DNA of 64,000 nucleotides from UBA8337 sp963932545 (GCA_963932545.1 CAWVRH010000001.1:186001-250000), one strand, 5' to 3'; positions 16,407-26,761 are shown, numbered from the stretch's first letter. Numbers and translations: made by a program. The notes: generated from the letters alone by a model not told the origin.

Positions 16407-18284
16407 GTGCCATTAGACAAACAACAGTTGCAAGACGCCATACCGCAAGCCGATTTGCGGGTGCTTTTAATGGTTCTCTTCCATTACACTGGCGATGAAA
16501 AATGGCTGCAGCCGCCCTATAGCCCGCGCCGCAATGTGCGCTTAATTGCCGATGAAGACGCGGGCCTAGCGCCTGAAATACAAGATGAAATTCGCACCGC
16601 CGCGCTGGAGGTTCTATCCGACAGCAAAGCGCCTGCGCTGCCCGACCCAGATGAAGCCACGTTCAATCGCATGATGACACATAGTTTGTCAGAGCAAGTG
16701 CCGCCAGAATATGCGCCCATGATGCGCGAACAAATGGGCTTTCAAGCGCTCGGCAGCACGATTGCCAAACCTCAGACGATGCCCGAAAAACCCATCGTTA
16801 TTATTGGCGCAGGCTGCGCTGGCATTGCGCTTGGCAAGCTGCTGAATGACTTGGGCTTGGCCTATATTATTTTGGAGAAAAACCAAGGCGTCGGCGGCAC
16901 TTGGTGGGAAAACACTTATCCGGGTGCTGGCGTCGATACGCCCAATCACGCCTATAGTTTTAGCTTCGGTAAGAGCCACCGCTGGAGCCGCTATTTCTCG
17001 CCACAAAGCGAAATTCAAGATTACCTATCGGGCAAAGCCGATGAATTTAATGTGCGTGAGAACATCCGCTTTGGCATCGAGGTTTCGCGCATCGACTGGC
17101 AAGCCGATAGCAAAAGTTGGCGGGTCTCCTATGTCGGCCCCGAGGGCGAAGGCACTCTCGACGCGCCAATTTTGGTCAGCGCCGTGGGGCAAATCAGCCT
17201 GTCAAAAACGCCTGACATAGCCGGCTTGAAAGATTTCAAAGGGCCGCTGTTTCATAGCTCGCAATGGCCGAAAGATCTCGATATTCGCGGCAAGAAAATA
17301 GCCATCGTCGGAACCGGCGCCTCGTCGATGCAAATCGCTCCGAGCATTGCCGACGAAGTTGGCGAACTGACCATTTTCCAGCGCAGCCCGCAATGGGCCC
17401 GCCCCATTGCGCGGTACCACGAAGCATTAAGCGAGGGCGCGCAATATCTCCTGCAGCATGTGCCGTTTTATGCCGCTTGGTTTCGTTTCACGATGTTCTG
17501 GCGCTATGGCGACGGGCTGTTGCCGCACCTTAAAATAGACCCCGATTGGCCGCATCCGGAACGCTCGTTGAACCGTATCAACGAAAAGCACCGCGAAGAA
17601 ATGGCAGACTATATAACCGAGAAACTACGCAGCCGCCCTGAGCTTATCGCCAAAACCATGCCGAGTTACCCGCCCTATGGTAAACGTATTCTGCTCGACA
17701 ATGGCTGGTATGACACTCTGCTGAAACCCAATGTGACCCTGCACAATGAGGGGGTCGCGAGTTTTACCGATAGCCAAATTACGGGCGATGCGGGCAGTGT
17801 TTGCACACCTGATATTGTGGTTATGGCAACTGGGTTTGAGGTCACAAAAATGGCCTCTCGGTTAAACATCACAGGCCCCAAGGGCACCCTGTCTGAAGTT
17901 TGGGGTGGCGATGATCCGCAGGCTTATCTGGGCATCTCGGTGCCTGATTTTCCCAATTTATTTATGATGGCAGGCCCCACCACGGGGCTAGGCCATGGCG
18001 GCAGCGGCATGTTCATCGCCGAATGTCACGCCCATTATATCGCCAATACCATCGTCACCATGGTGAATAAAGGCATCGACCAAATGGCCGCCACAGCGCA
18101 AGCGCAAGACGCTTATATGAGCGACTTTAATAAAGGCCATGCCGATATGATTTGGATGCACCCGGGCATGACGACTTATTATCGCAACTCAAAGGGGCGC
18201 GTCTATTCCGTCATGCCATGGCGATTGGTCGACTATTGGAACATGACCCGCGAAGTAAAGCTGACCGATTATAAAGTCGGGTAG
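16407..18284 (+). CDS. Flavin-containing Baeyer-Villiger type monooxygenase
   Basis: 625 aa from a GTG with GGAG six bases upstream; the open frame from 16206 overlaps the dehydrogenase and is not used. Residues 1-128 are an extra N-terminal domain as in 4-hydroxyacetophenone monooxygenases. Then come the FAD motif GAGCAG (134-139), GVGGTWWENTYPGAGVD, the Baeyer-Villiger fingerprint FKGPLFHSSQWP (277-288; FxGxxxHxxxWP fulfilled), an NADPH motif GTGASS and the ATGFE motif. It would insert one oxygen next to a ketone using NADPH and O2; substrate unknown. It follows the dehydrogenase gene by 44 bases, so ketone oxidation may join the same catabolic route. Confidence 0.9.
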   Translation: MPLDKQQLQDAIPQADLRVLLMVLFHYTGDEKWLQPPYSPRRNVRLIADEDAGLAPEIQDEIRTAALEVLSDSKAPALPDPDEATFNRMMTHSLSEQVPPEYAPMMREQMGFQALGSTIAKPQTMPEKPIVIIGAGCAGIALGKLLNDLGLAYIILEKNQGVGGTWWENTYPGAGVDTPNHAYSFSFGKSHRWSRYFSPQSEIQDYLSGKADEFNVRENIRFGIEVSRIDWQADSKSWRVSYVGPEGEGTLDAPILVSAVGQISLSKTPDIAGLKDFKGPLFHSSQWPKDLDIRGKKIAIVGTGASSMQIAPSIADEVGELTIFQRSPQWARPIARYHEALSEGAQYLLQHVPFYAAWFRFTMFWRYGDGLLPHLKIDPDWPHPERSLNRINEKHREEMADYITEKLRSRPELIAKTMPSYPPYGKRILLDNGWYDTLLKPNVTLHNEGVASFTDSQITGDAGSVCTPDIVVMATGFEVTKMASRLNITGPKGTLSEVWGGDDPQAYLGISVPDFPNLFMMAGPTTGLGHGGSGMFIAECHAHYIANTIVTMVNKGIDQMAATAQAQDAYMSDFNKGHADMIWMHPGMTTYYRNSKGRVYSVMPWRLVDYWNMTREVKLTDYKVG

Positions 18285-18301
18285 TTATGCTAAGTCAGCG
18301 C

Positions 18302-20173
18302 CTACCAAGTCGGAATAAACGGTCGCTTGCCTTGGGCAGTCCCGCCGCGTTTTTTGCCCACGGGCATGGTTTTTAACGCTCGCAATAAATAGGCGCGTGT
18401 GTCCTTCGGGTCGATGACCGCGTCTATTTCGTGATACATGGCGGCGTTCAGCGCCTTGCCGTTTTCTATCATCGCGCCCAATAATTTGTTGAACAATGCA
18501 TCGCCATCTGGCGTGCCTTCGCCGCCTGCGGCCGCTATTTCTTTCGAATACCCAAGCCGCACGGCGCCTTCTAGTCCCATGGGGCCGAACTCGCCTGTGG
18601 GCCATGCCACGCTCATTTGCGGCACGTGCAAGCTGCCCATGCCCATGGCTTGCGCGCCCAAGCCATAGCCTTTGCGCATGACCACCAAAAATACCGGAAC
18701 CGAAACGCTGGCACCCGCTACCAATAAAGAAGATGCACGGCGCACCGTCGCGAGCTTCTCATGCTCTGGCCCAACCATAAAGCCAGGCGTATCGCAGAAC
18801 GAAACAATGGGTAAATCAAAGCCATCGCAAAGCTGCACAAAACGAGCCGCTTTTTCCGCCGCTTCCGCATCAATCGCCCCGCCCAAATGCGCTGGATTAT
18901 TGGCAATCAATCCAAAGGCCCGCCCCTCAATGCGCATAAAGCCGGTAATCATGCCTTTGCCATAGGCGCGGCGCAGCTCCAGGAAACTGCCGTTATCGGC
19001 AATTAACTCTAGGGCGGCGCGCATGTCGTAAGCACGCTTTCGGTCTTCGGGAATGAGGTTTCGTAATTTGCGCTGGTCGTCGCAAGTGTGCTCGCGGAGG
19101 CTGCCTTGAAAATAGCCCAGCAATTGTTTGGCCATAGCCGTGGCTTCGACTTCGTTTTCAGCCAGCAAATCAACCACGCCATTTTCGGCCTGCACATCCA
19201 TTGGCCCAATGTCCGTGGGCGCCACTTGTCCTAAGCCACCGCCCTCAATCATTGCTGGGCCACCCATGCCGATATAGCTCGACTTGGTGGCAATGGTTAC
19301 ATCCGCGCAGCCAAATAAAACCGCATTGCCCGCAAAACAATAGCCGTTGTTCACGGCAATGCGCGGGGCCACGCCACTGGCTTTGGCCCATGTGGCAAAA
19401 GTCATCACATCCAACCCGCCGCCAGAAATTTTACTGGCATCCGTATCGCCGGGGCGCCCACCGCCGCCTTCGGTGTAAAACACCATCGGGACTTGCCAGT
19501 CTTGCGCGATTTCCAAAACGCGGTCGGTCTTTTTGTGATTGAACAACCCTTGCGTGCCAGCCAACACCGTATAGTCATAGGCCAGAACCGCCGCACGCGC
19601 CGTGTCTTCTTCGAATTCATCCCCATTGATGGCGCCAAAACCTGCCACCAAACCATCGGCGGGCGTATTGTCGATGAGGTCGTCCAAATCGCGGCGTTGG
19701 CGTTGGGCGGCAATGGTCATTTGGCCGTATTCCATAAAGCTGCCGGCATCGCATAAATCGTCGACGTTCTCGCGGGCCGTACGATAGCCTTGGTTATGGC
19801 GTCGTTCTATTTTCTCTGACCGATTGGCATCTAGCGTGCGAGCCAAGCGGGCGTCCAGTTCGGTTAAATCGGCCCGAATGGCGTCTTGGCTTTGTGTCTC
19901 TTGTTTGGGAGGTTCGCCAGTTTTTTGGCTCGCATTGGCCTCTTGGGCTTCGACGCTAATCAGCACATCGCGCTCTTCCACAACATCGCCTAGCGCCACT
20001 TTCACGGCGCTGACGGTGCCCGTGACAGGGCTTTGCAGCCCATGCTGCATTTTCATCGCTTCCAGCACGGCCACTTCTTGTCCGGCGGTGACTTCATCGC
20101 CCACGGCCACGCCCAGCGCATAGACCACGGCCTGCATCGGCGCTTTGATTTGACTAGTTTTCTTGGCAGCCAT
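18302..20173 (-). CDS. Fused biotin carrier-carboxyltransferase acyl-CoA carboxylase protein
   Basis: 623 aa. Residues about 8-78 form a biotinyl domain with VLEAMKMQHG (biotin lysine K41); a charged linker follows (about 80-130), then a complete two-domain carboxyltransferase with LAGTQGLFNHKKTDR, FYTEGGGGRPGD, GMGGPAMIEGGG, NNPAHLGGAIDAEAAEKAARF and SFCDTPGFMVGPEHE. No biotin carboxylase part is present. The layout equals the last two thirds of single-chain acyl-CoA carboxylases, so the carboxylase activity must come from another protein, perhaps AtuF in the same region. GAGAGG stands before the ATG. It is convergent with the monooxygenase gene (17-base gap). Acyl-CoA substrate unknown. Confidence 0.85.
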   Translation of the reverse strand: MAAKKTSQIKAPMQAVVYALGVAVGDEVTAGQEVAVLEAMKMQHGLQSPVTGTVSAVKVALGDVVEERDVLISVEAQEANASQKTGEPPKQETQSQDAIRADLTELDARLARTLDANRSEKIERRHNQGYRTARENVDDLCDAGSFMEYGQMTIAAQRQRRDLDDLIDNTPADGLVAGFGAINGDEFEEDTARAAVLAYDYTVLAGTQGLFNHKKTDRVLEIAQDWQVPMVFYTEGGGGRPGDTDASKISGGGLDVMTFATWAKASGVAPRIAVNNGYCFAGNAVLFGCADVTIATKSSYIGMGGPAMIEGGGLGQVAPTDIGPMDVQAENGVVDLLAENEVEATAMAKQLLGYFQGSLREHTCDDQRKLRNLIPEDRKRAYDMRAALELIADNGSFLELRRAYGKGMITGFMRIEGRAFGLIANNPAHLGGAIDAEAAEKAARFVQLCDGFDLPIVSFCDTPGFMVGPEHEKLATVRRASSLLVAGASVSVPVFLVVMRKGYGLGAQAMGMGSLHVPQMSVAWPTGEFGPMGLEGAVRLGYSKEIAAAGGEGTPDGDALFNKLLGAMIENGKALNAAMYHEIDAVIDPKDTRAYLLRALKTMPVGKKRGGTAQGKRPFIPTW

Positions 20174-20499
20174 TTTGGCCTCTCTTTATATATGTCTGAA
20201 AACCTTACGGCCGACTCGTATGATTAGCAAAATCGAGACCCGCTTTCGCCAAACGCGCAACCGATACTCGCACGCCAACCCAGCTTCCTGGAGCCTCGAT
20301 ACTCTCCTGTATTTTTACTCTGCACAAGAGGGGTAGGCTTGGGAAGAGCCCGATGATGCGCGACACGCTCAAATATTACGTTTTGCCAGAATGACCGAAA
20401 GAAAATTACTGAAAAGCATTTCAATTAATGCGTTTGCCACTTGGCGGTTTGGCTGGTTAGCTAATCTTACCCAATAATAAAAAAAAGGGAGATTGGATC
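20174..20499. other. Gene-free stretch upstream of the TonB receptor
   Basis: 326 bases between the divergent carboxylase gene and the receptor. It must hold promoters for both. AAAAAAGGGAG at 20481-20491 is the ribosome binding site of the receptor. I see no repeat, RNA or convincing operator here. Confidence 0.5.
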
Positions 20500-23400
20500 A
20501 TGGGAGATCTATTATTTAAGAAATCAGTCCTTCTCGGCGCTTTAGCGCTGGGCGTATCACTATCCCCCGTCCACGCACAAAGCGTCGACGAGGTAACTGT
20601 TACAGGCTCATACATCGAGGTAACTGTTACAGGCTCATACATTAAGTAATCCGCTCAAGACGCGCCTGTACCGATAGATGTGATTAACAGTGAAGAGCTT
20701 TTCGACATTGGCAACCCATCGGTGGTGGAGCTTGTCAAAACACTGGGCGTAAGCTCTGGCGTCGATGGCGAGACTAATCAGTTTCAGTCCAACGGACTGG
20801 AAGGCACAGCCAACGTCAACTTGCGTGGACTTGGCGCAGGTCGCAACCTTGTGCTCCTGAACGGACGCCGCAATGTTTGGTCGCCCTATGATGTTTCCGA
20901 ACAACGACAATTATTTGTCGATATCAATATGATTCCTGCCGTCGCGCTTGGCCGTGTCGAGCTGCTTAAAGATGGCGCTGCCGCCACTTATGGCTCAGAT
21001 GCCATATCGGGTGTGGTTAATTTTATCACCCGCAATGACTTCGAAGGTTTTGAAACCGCTATCTCTCACAAAGAAATTGATGGCAGCGACGGAGACCAAG
21101 ACCTTGGCCTCATCTGGGGACATGATTTTGGCAGCACTCACGTGATGGCTTCTTTCGGCTATAGCACTCGCAATCAACTGCAAGTGCGCGACCGCGATTG
21201 GGCGATACAAAACTATGGTACGAAAGGGAACGCGAGAGCCTATACCGGCATCGGGAACCCTGGCTCATTTATGCCGCTTCCAGGCACTACAGAAGCCGAC
21301 GCCCTTATCACAAGTTCCGATAGAGTTACAGATGCGAACTATTTATCGACAACAGGTGTGGTTTGGACCAGCCTAGCGGACCCGCATTGTGCAGATTTTG
21401 TCGTCGCACATGCGCAAGCCGTTAACTTATGCCGCTATAATTATGCCTATTTTGATAATCTTATCGAAGAAGAAGAGCGCACGAATTTTTTCGGCACACT
21501 GACGCATGACTTTGCAAATGACATGCAATTGAGCGTTGAGGTTCTATACGGCGAAAATGAAGTGCCTGAATGGCACACATCGCCGAGCTATCCTCCACAA
21601 ACTCTATTCGACCTGTCGCCTGTTACGGGTCGCATTGTGCCTAGTTATCACCCAGGACACGTCGCTATCGCGGGCGTTGACCGCAATGGCGCAGAAGCTG
21701 GGTTGGGTAATGATTTTGAGGGTTATGCAGACGCAAGTTGCAGCCCTACCAGCCGATCCGATACGTCTAATTGCGACGCCCTGTTGTTTTTCGGACGTCC
21801 GTTCGGAGCAAGCGGCCCTAGCGCTTTAGGACGGCGAGAATATGAAACCTCTCGTTTTGTTGTTGGCCTAGATGGCACCAGCGAGTTTATGGGAAGTCCA
21901 ATAGACTTTACGACTTCTCTTTTGTGGACAGAAGCTTCGGCTGAGCGGGTTTCGCCCGATACAATTGCCGAAAACTGGGGACTTGCCATTAGAAGGTTTG
22001 GCGGCAAAGACTGCACCGGCAACACGCCTGGAGCCAATGAATGTGAATTCTACAATCCATTTTCCAACGCAATTCAGTCACCACAGCAAAAAGGCACAAC
22101 GGGATATGTTAATCTTGAATTTGAGGCAGGTCTCGCGAACTCAAGTGAGTTGCGTAGCTGGTTACAAGAAGGTGTTGGCAGCAGTGCGGATAGCAAATTA
22201 ACTGTTTTAGATCTCGTTGCCACGGGCCAACTTGACTTCAATGGTATGGATGTCGGCTGGGCTGCTGGCGTTCAAAGCCGCACAGAAGACTATACGTTCA
22301 AGCCTTTTACTGGCTCTGACCTATCCATTAACCCATGCAAAAGCATGGCAGAAAATGCTACGTGGCAAGAAGCTGGGTCTGTTTCAACTACGAAATGTGA
22401 CAATGGAACATCTGGCGACATTACGGATGATTACATCGGATCTGGTCGTTTCATCTTCTTAGCAGGTGCTACACCATTTGATGGCGACCAAACCATTAAT
22501 GCCATCTTTGGGGAACTTGCCTTAGCGCCTAGCGAAGATCTAGATGTCCAGATTTCTGCTCGCTATGAAGATTATGGCGGGAATGTTGGAACTAGTTTTG
22601 ACCCTAAAATCGCAGTTCGGTTTCAAGCGACCGATGATCTTGTCGTAAGAGGTTCCGCCTCCACTACCTTCCGCGGACCCACACTGAACCAACTTGGTAT
22701 TCGCTCCACATCTCTAGAGTTTGTGGGCCCAACGGGCACATTTAAAGCGGTAGACACTCAGGGCAACCCAAATCTAGACCCTGAAACTGCGTTCACTTCC
22801 AATTTAGGCGCGATTTTTAGCCGAGATGCCTTGCTAACAGGGCATGATAGCTTCTTCGCATCCTTGGATTATTGGAGCTTTGATTTTAAAGACCCGATTA
22901 TCAAAGAGAGTTTCAACAGTCTTATTGCGCTATCATTCGATGCTGACGGCAATTTGGAGGCGGGGTCGACTTATGCAGACCGCTTCACGCTAGCGTCCGG
23001 TAGCACAAGCTCCGGTGGGATTGAGCGTATTAGTGTGAACATGATAAATGGCCCTGATATTGAAACAACAGGGCTCGATTTGGCAGCAGGATATGAATTC
23101 GACGTGGCCGAAGGCCGCTTAGGATTTGGCCTGCAAGCAACCCAAACCCTAAGCTATGATGTGGGAGCATCTGAACTGGGCGCCGGTTTCGATGCCTTAG
23201 GTAAACTGAATGATAGCGTTTCCTATCTCCGCCCAATCGTTGAGACTAAAGCTAGTATTTCAGCTAAATACGAACAGGGCACATCAACGTTCAATTTCCT
23301 TGCCAATCACACAGGATCCTACAAAGACAGCTCTGGAACCGCTTCAGCACTTCCGCGTGAAGTAGGAACCCATAGCACCTATGACCTCCACTACAATTTA

Positions 23401-23568
23401 TCGTTGGAAAACTTCAGTGATGATTTGGCCGAGAGTGCGCTGTGGGTATCCATTTATAATGCGACGGATGAAGACCCGCCGTTCGCACGGCTTGATTTGA
23501 ACTACGACCCTTACACACACAATCCGTTCGGGCGTATTATCAAAGTTGGTGTGCGCCACAAGTTCTAG
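20500..23568 (+). pseudogene. TonB-dependent outer-membrane receptor, interrupted by an in-frame TAA
   Basis: The ATG at 20500 has AGGGAG upstream and begins a signal peptide (LLFKKSVLLGALALGVSLSP, cleavage after VHA-QS). The TonB-box region EVTVTGSYI follows, twice. Codon 50 (20647-20649) is TAA, then the same frame continues as SAQDAPVPIDVINSEELF with the plug domain (NVNLRGLGAGRNLVLLNGRR, GAAATYGSDAISGVVNFITR) and about 700 residues of beta barrel ending in VGVRHKF with the terminal Phe. Full length would be about 1020 aa. An internal GTG at 20680 opens the long downstream frame but would give a receptor without signal peptide or TonB box. Ligand unknown. Either inactivated or a sequencing error. 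Confidence 0.85.
20590..20643 (+). repeat. 27-base tandem duplication of the TonB-box region
   Basis: Two adjacent 27-base copies (20590-20616 and 20617-20643) that differ only in the last base. Each encodes EVTVTGSYI, the usual start of a mature TonB-dependent receptor of this type, so the frame is kept. The premature TAA comes one codon after the second copy. Confidence 0.95.
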
Positions 23569-23590
23569 CTCGCGCACAACTGTAAACACG

Positions 23591-23625
23591 AAAGGGGCGG
23601 CTCATCTCTGGGCCACCCCTTTTTC
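23591..23625 (+). terminator. Rho-independent terminator after the receptor gene
   Basis: AAAGGGG pairs with CCCCTTT, extended by GGC/GCC after one mismatch, with an 8-9 base loop and a run of five T. It ends the plus-strand receptor transcript 22 bases after the stop and may serve the convergent carbonic anhydrase gene as well. Confidence 0.8.
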
Positions 23626-23640
23626 ATTTTGTTCCCCTAT

Positions 23641-24288
23641 CTATTGGGCTTCGAAAACATCCGCGCCCGAATTATAAGCGAATAAGTTTCCGCTGCCGAT
23701 ATCGTGCCACAAGCCATGCAAGCTCAACACCCCTGAGGTAACCGCATCTGTCACAAAAGGAAAAGACATCAGGTTTTCCAAAGAACCAAGAACCCCCTGC
23801 TGACCCATTTCAACGACCCGCGATGTTTCCTCTGACGCGCCCACGCGCTCATAGGCTGGGCGCAGCATTTCCAACCAATGCCCGACAAACTCAAAGTCAC
23901 TCTGTTCCGCCGCAACGCCATTTGTGCACATATCATAGCAAGCCTGCACGCCGCCGCATTGCGAATGGCCCAAGACAATCAGATGTTTCACTTTCAAGGC
24001 TTTCACCGCATATTCGACCGCAGCCGACGTTCCGTGAAAATCGCTATTCGGTGCATAAGGCGGAACCAGATTGGCGACATTGCGGTGCAGAAAAAACTCT
24101 CCGCTTTGCGCTCCAAAAATCTCGGTGGCCTGCACCCGACTATCACAACACGAAATAACCAACGCACTTGGGTTCTGGCCATTCTCAGCCAAATCTGAGT
24201 AGCGCGAGGATTGGCGTTCAAAACCATCTTTTTTCCAAGACTGATATCCGTCAACCAATGGCGCTGGCAAGGGAAGCGCGTGTTTCAT
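23641..24288 (-). CDS. Beta-class carbonic anhydrase
   Basis: 215 aa. Interconverts CO2 and bicarbonate. Zinc ligands are visible: C47 in SCCDSRV with the D49-R51 dyad, then H108 and C111 in VLGHSQCGG. The segment FLHRNVANLVPPY is also typical. Bicarbonate from this enzyme could feed the biotin-dependent carboxylases upstream, but it lies on a separate transcript. Length and motifs are complete. Confidence 0.94.
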   Translation of the reverse strand: MKHALPLPAPLVDGYQSWKKDGFERQSSRYSDLAENGQNPSALVISCCDSRVQATEIFGAQSGEFFLHRNVANLVPPYAPNSDFHGTSAAVEYAVKALKVKHLIVLGHSQCGGVQACYDMCTNGVAAEQSDFEFVGHWLEMLRPAYERVGASEETSRVVEMGQQGVLGSLENLMSFPFVTDAVTSGVLSLHGLWHDIGSGNLFAYNSGADVFEAQ

Positions 24289-24383
24289 GATAATACTCCT
24301 TTGAGGTTAAGCTATATTTCGCAACGCAAATTAAGGTATAATGTAGCCAACATATCCGAACGAGTGAAGTGAGAGTAGTAAAA

Positions 24384-25043
24384 ATGGATCCAATTTATTT
24401 CCTGCATGCCGGCGCAGGTGCGTTTCTTCTGGGCTTCTTTATTTTCGATGTTATCCTATCGCGCGCGCTCTTCGCCTTTGGCGGGGCGCTGTTTATTTAT
24501 GGTTTTGCCTCCCAATCTATGGCTGCGGGATGGGCCATCACTTGGTCGGCATTGGCTATTCTGGCCAACCTTGCGGTTATATGGCGCACTTTATCGGCGC
24601 AGTTTAAAAAGCCGTTATCGCGCGAAGAACAAGCCTTGGCGAAACAGCTGAATAAATTTTCGAAAACCGATTTTCGTAAATTGATGAAAATAACCAAATG
24701 GCAAACTTTGGACGCCGCTATGCCCTTAACGCAACAAGGTGAGCCGACGCGCGCGATTTATTATATATTTTCAGGCTCTGCCATCGTAGAGAAAAACGAT
24801 AGCAAAATCACAGTCGGCGACCATGCGTTGATCGGCGAAATATCTTTCGCTAAAGGCGGCGCCGCCACCGCAAACGTCGAGGCGCAAGCAGAGACCGTTT
24901 TGCTAACTTGGCCACTTAAAAAGCTGACCAAAGCGATGAAACGAGCCAGCTTCGAGGCCTCTTTCAATGCTTTATTAAACCACGACCTATCTGAAAAACT
25001 AGCCGCCGATGAAGCGCGCCGTGGTGACGGGGTGGCCAGCTAA
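24384..25043 (+). CDS. Membrane protein with cyclic-nucleotide-binding-like domain (Popeye-like)
   Basis: 219 aa from the ATG at 24384 (a GTG at 24369 is possible). Three hydrophobic segments occupy about residues 4-65, followed by a soluble part with GEPTRAIYYIFSGSAIVE, VGDHALIGEISFAKGGAATANVEAQ and a final helix. The jelly-roll with GEISF resembles the phosphate-binding cassette of cAMP-binding domains, but the usual arginine after GE is not obvious. The three-helix plus cNMP-like plan recalls Popeye proteins. Function unknown. Its stop codon overlaps the stop of the next, convergent gene. Confidence 0.65.
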   Translation: MDPIYFLHAGAGAFLLGFFIFDVILSRALFAFGGALFIYGFASQSMAAGWAITWSALAILANLAVIWRTLSAQFKKPLSREEQALAKQLNKFSKTDFRKLMKITKWQTLDAAMPLTQQGEPTRAIYYIFSGSAIVEKNDSKITVGDHALIGEISFAKGGAATANVEAQAETVLLTWPLKKLTKAMKRASFEASFNALLNHDLSEKLAADEARRGDGVAS

Positions 25044-25267
25044 ACCCAGCCCATCACCCGAGCAAAACCAGCGCCGAACAAAGGTAACTGCAATCCAAAG
25101 TTGGTCATTAAAGCTCGGTCTTTGCTAATAATTCCAGCCCCAGTCCACAACACGGAACCAGTGCCGTGAATGATAATATTCAGCGGATATATGTTCAGGT
25201 TAGTCAGCAAAATACCGGTCAATACAAGGCTGGTACCCAACCATTTTAAAATATCTAAACGCGCCAT
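25040..25267 (-). CDS. Small membrane protein of unknown function
   Basis: 75 aa with two hydrophobic segments (about 9-24 and 29-47) and a hydrophobic C-terminal part. A strong ribosome binding site, GAGGAG, precedes the ATG at 25267, which argues that it is translated. It overlaps the convergent upstream gene by four bases, sharing CTAA: TAA on plus, TAG on minus. No family recognised with certainty. Confidence 0.65.
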   Translation of the reverse strand: MARLDILKWLGTSLVLTGILLTNLNIYPLNIIIHGTGSVLWTGAGIISKDRALMTNFGLQLPLFGAGFARVMGWV

Positions 25268-25407
25268 AGTCTCTCCTCTAGCTAGCGCGCCATTGTCTTG
25301 CAGCTCGTAAGGGCTGTAAATAGCCGTAAGACCGAATTACCTGTGGTGTTTCAACGAAGCACTAGGCATCATTCGCTATGACCCGTAATTTTTGAACGAG
25401 ACCCGCC

Positions 25408-26757
25408 ATGGACCCCCGCACCCAAGCCCTATTAACCAAGCGGCCTTTGCCCCTTCTGTTAAGCCTCACGGCCCCCAGCACGGCCGCTTTTGCCATTCAA
25501 GCTGGCGTCAACCTGACGGAAGTTTGGATTATCAGCCGCCTTGGCACCGAGGCCCTGGCCGCGATTGCTCTGGTGTTTCCTTTATTAATGCTCACGCAAA
25601 CCATGTCTGGCGGCGCCCTCGGCGGCGCCATTTCTTCTGCCATTGCGCGCGCTTTGGGAAATGGCGATACCGACCGAGCCGAAAAACTCGTGTGGCACGC
25701 GATTTTTGGCGGCACCATTGGTGCGGTAGCGTTTTTAATTATCTTCGCTTTATTTGGCCGTTCGTTCTTAACCTTCCTCGGCGGCGATGGCGCCATTCTC
25801 GAGGCCGCCATGTCCTATTGTTGGGTGCTATTTATCGGCGGCATCACCTTGTGGATTTCCTCCGTCTTCGGGTCTGTTTTCCGAGGCGCTGGCGATATGG
25901 GGTTTCCCGCTAAACTGATGATTATGAGCGCGGTCATTCAAGTGCCCACGACGGCCATTTTCGTGCTCGGACTGTTCGGCATGCCGCAACTTGGCGTCGC
26001 GGGTGCGGCTGTCTCTAGCGTTCTTTCGGCATTTATTATGGGCTTATTTTTATGGGCGCGATTGGCATCCAGCAAAACCTCGACCCCGCTGCGACGTGCG
26101 CAATTCGGCTGGCAGCCAGATTTGGTTACCGAAATTTTAAAAGTAGCCCGCCCCGCCAGCATCAGCCCCTTGATGACCGTCGGCACCATTTTGGGGCTTA
26201 CCGCTTTGGTCAGCTCTTTCGGCCCCCAAGCGCTGGCTGGCTATGGCATTGGTACGCGTATTGAGTTTCTTATGCTGCCGATTATTTTTGCTTTTGGCAC
26301 GGCGCTGACGACCATTGTTGGGACTAATATTGGCGCCAATAATTATGATCGTGCAGAGCAAGCAGCATGGTATGGCGTGGCCAGTGTGGCGCTTTTATGC
26401 GGTGCCGCAGGTGGGCTATTGGCACTTTTCCCGCGTGTCTGGATACCCATTTTTACCGATGACCCTATCGCCTTCGATACCGCTAAATCCTACATCCAGA
26501 TGGTTGGGCCAGCCTATCCATTTTTGGGCATGGGGCTTATTCTATATTTCGCCAGCCAAGGCGCCGGCATTATGACTTGGCCTATTCGGGCCATGATGGC
26601 GCGTTTCGTTTTATCTGTCGGGGGCGCATCGGTGCTGGTGCTTTATGCGGGCTATGGCGTGGAAGCTATATTTGCCATCAGCAGTGTGGCCCTCGTTATT
26701 TATGCGAGCATCATTGTGACGGCAATTTATCGAGGCGCTTGGCGACCCAAGACATAG
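25408..26757 (+). CDS. MATE family multidrug/metabolite efflux transporter
   Basis: 449 aa, about 12 hydrophobic segments in two halves. The N-terminal half has SLTAPSTAAFAIQAGVNLTEVWIISRLG and ALGGAISSAIARALG, and the second half has GYGIGTRIEFLMLPIIFAFGTAL and GANNYDRAEQAA, all typical of the NorM/DinF group. These antiporters expel compounds using Na+ or H+ gradients. It is a single gene, with its stop four bases from the stop of the convergent MFS gene. Substrate cannot be told. Confidence 0.9.
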   Translation: MDPRTQALLTKRPLPLLLSLTAPSTAAFAIQAGVNLTEVWIISRLGTEALAAIALVFPLLMLTQTMSGGALGGAISSAIARALGNGDTDRAEKLVWHAIFGGTIGAVAFLIIFALFGRSFLTFLGGDGAILEAAMSYCWVLFIGGITLWISSVFGSVFRGAGDMGFPAKLMIMSAVIQVPTTAIFVLGLFGMPQLGVAGAAVSSVLSAFIMGLFLWARLASSKTSTPLRRAQFGWQPDLVTEILKVARPASISPLMTVGTILGLTALVSSFGPQALAGYGIGTRIEFLMLPIIFAFGTALTTIVGTNIGANNYDRAEQAAWYGVASVALLCGAAGGLLALFPRVWIPIFTDDPIAFDTAKSYIQMVGPAYPFLGMGLILYFASQGAGIMTWPIRAMMARFVLSVGGASVLVLYAGYGVEAIFAISSVALVIYASIIVTAIYRGAWRPKT

Positions 26758-26761
26758 GCCT

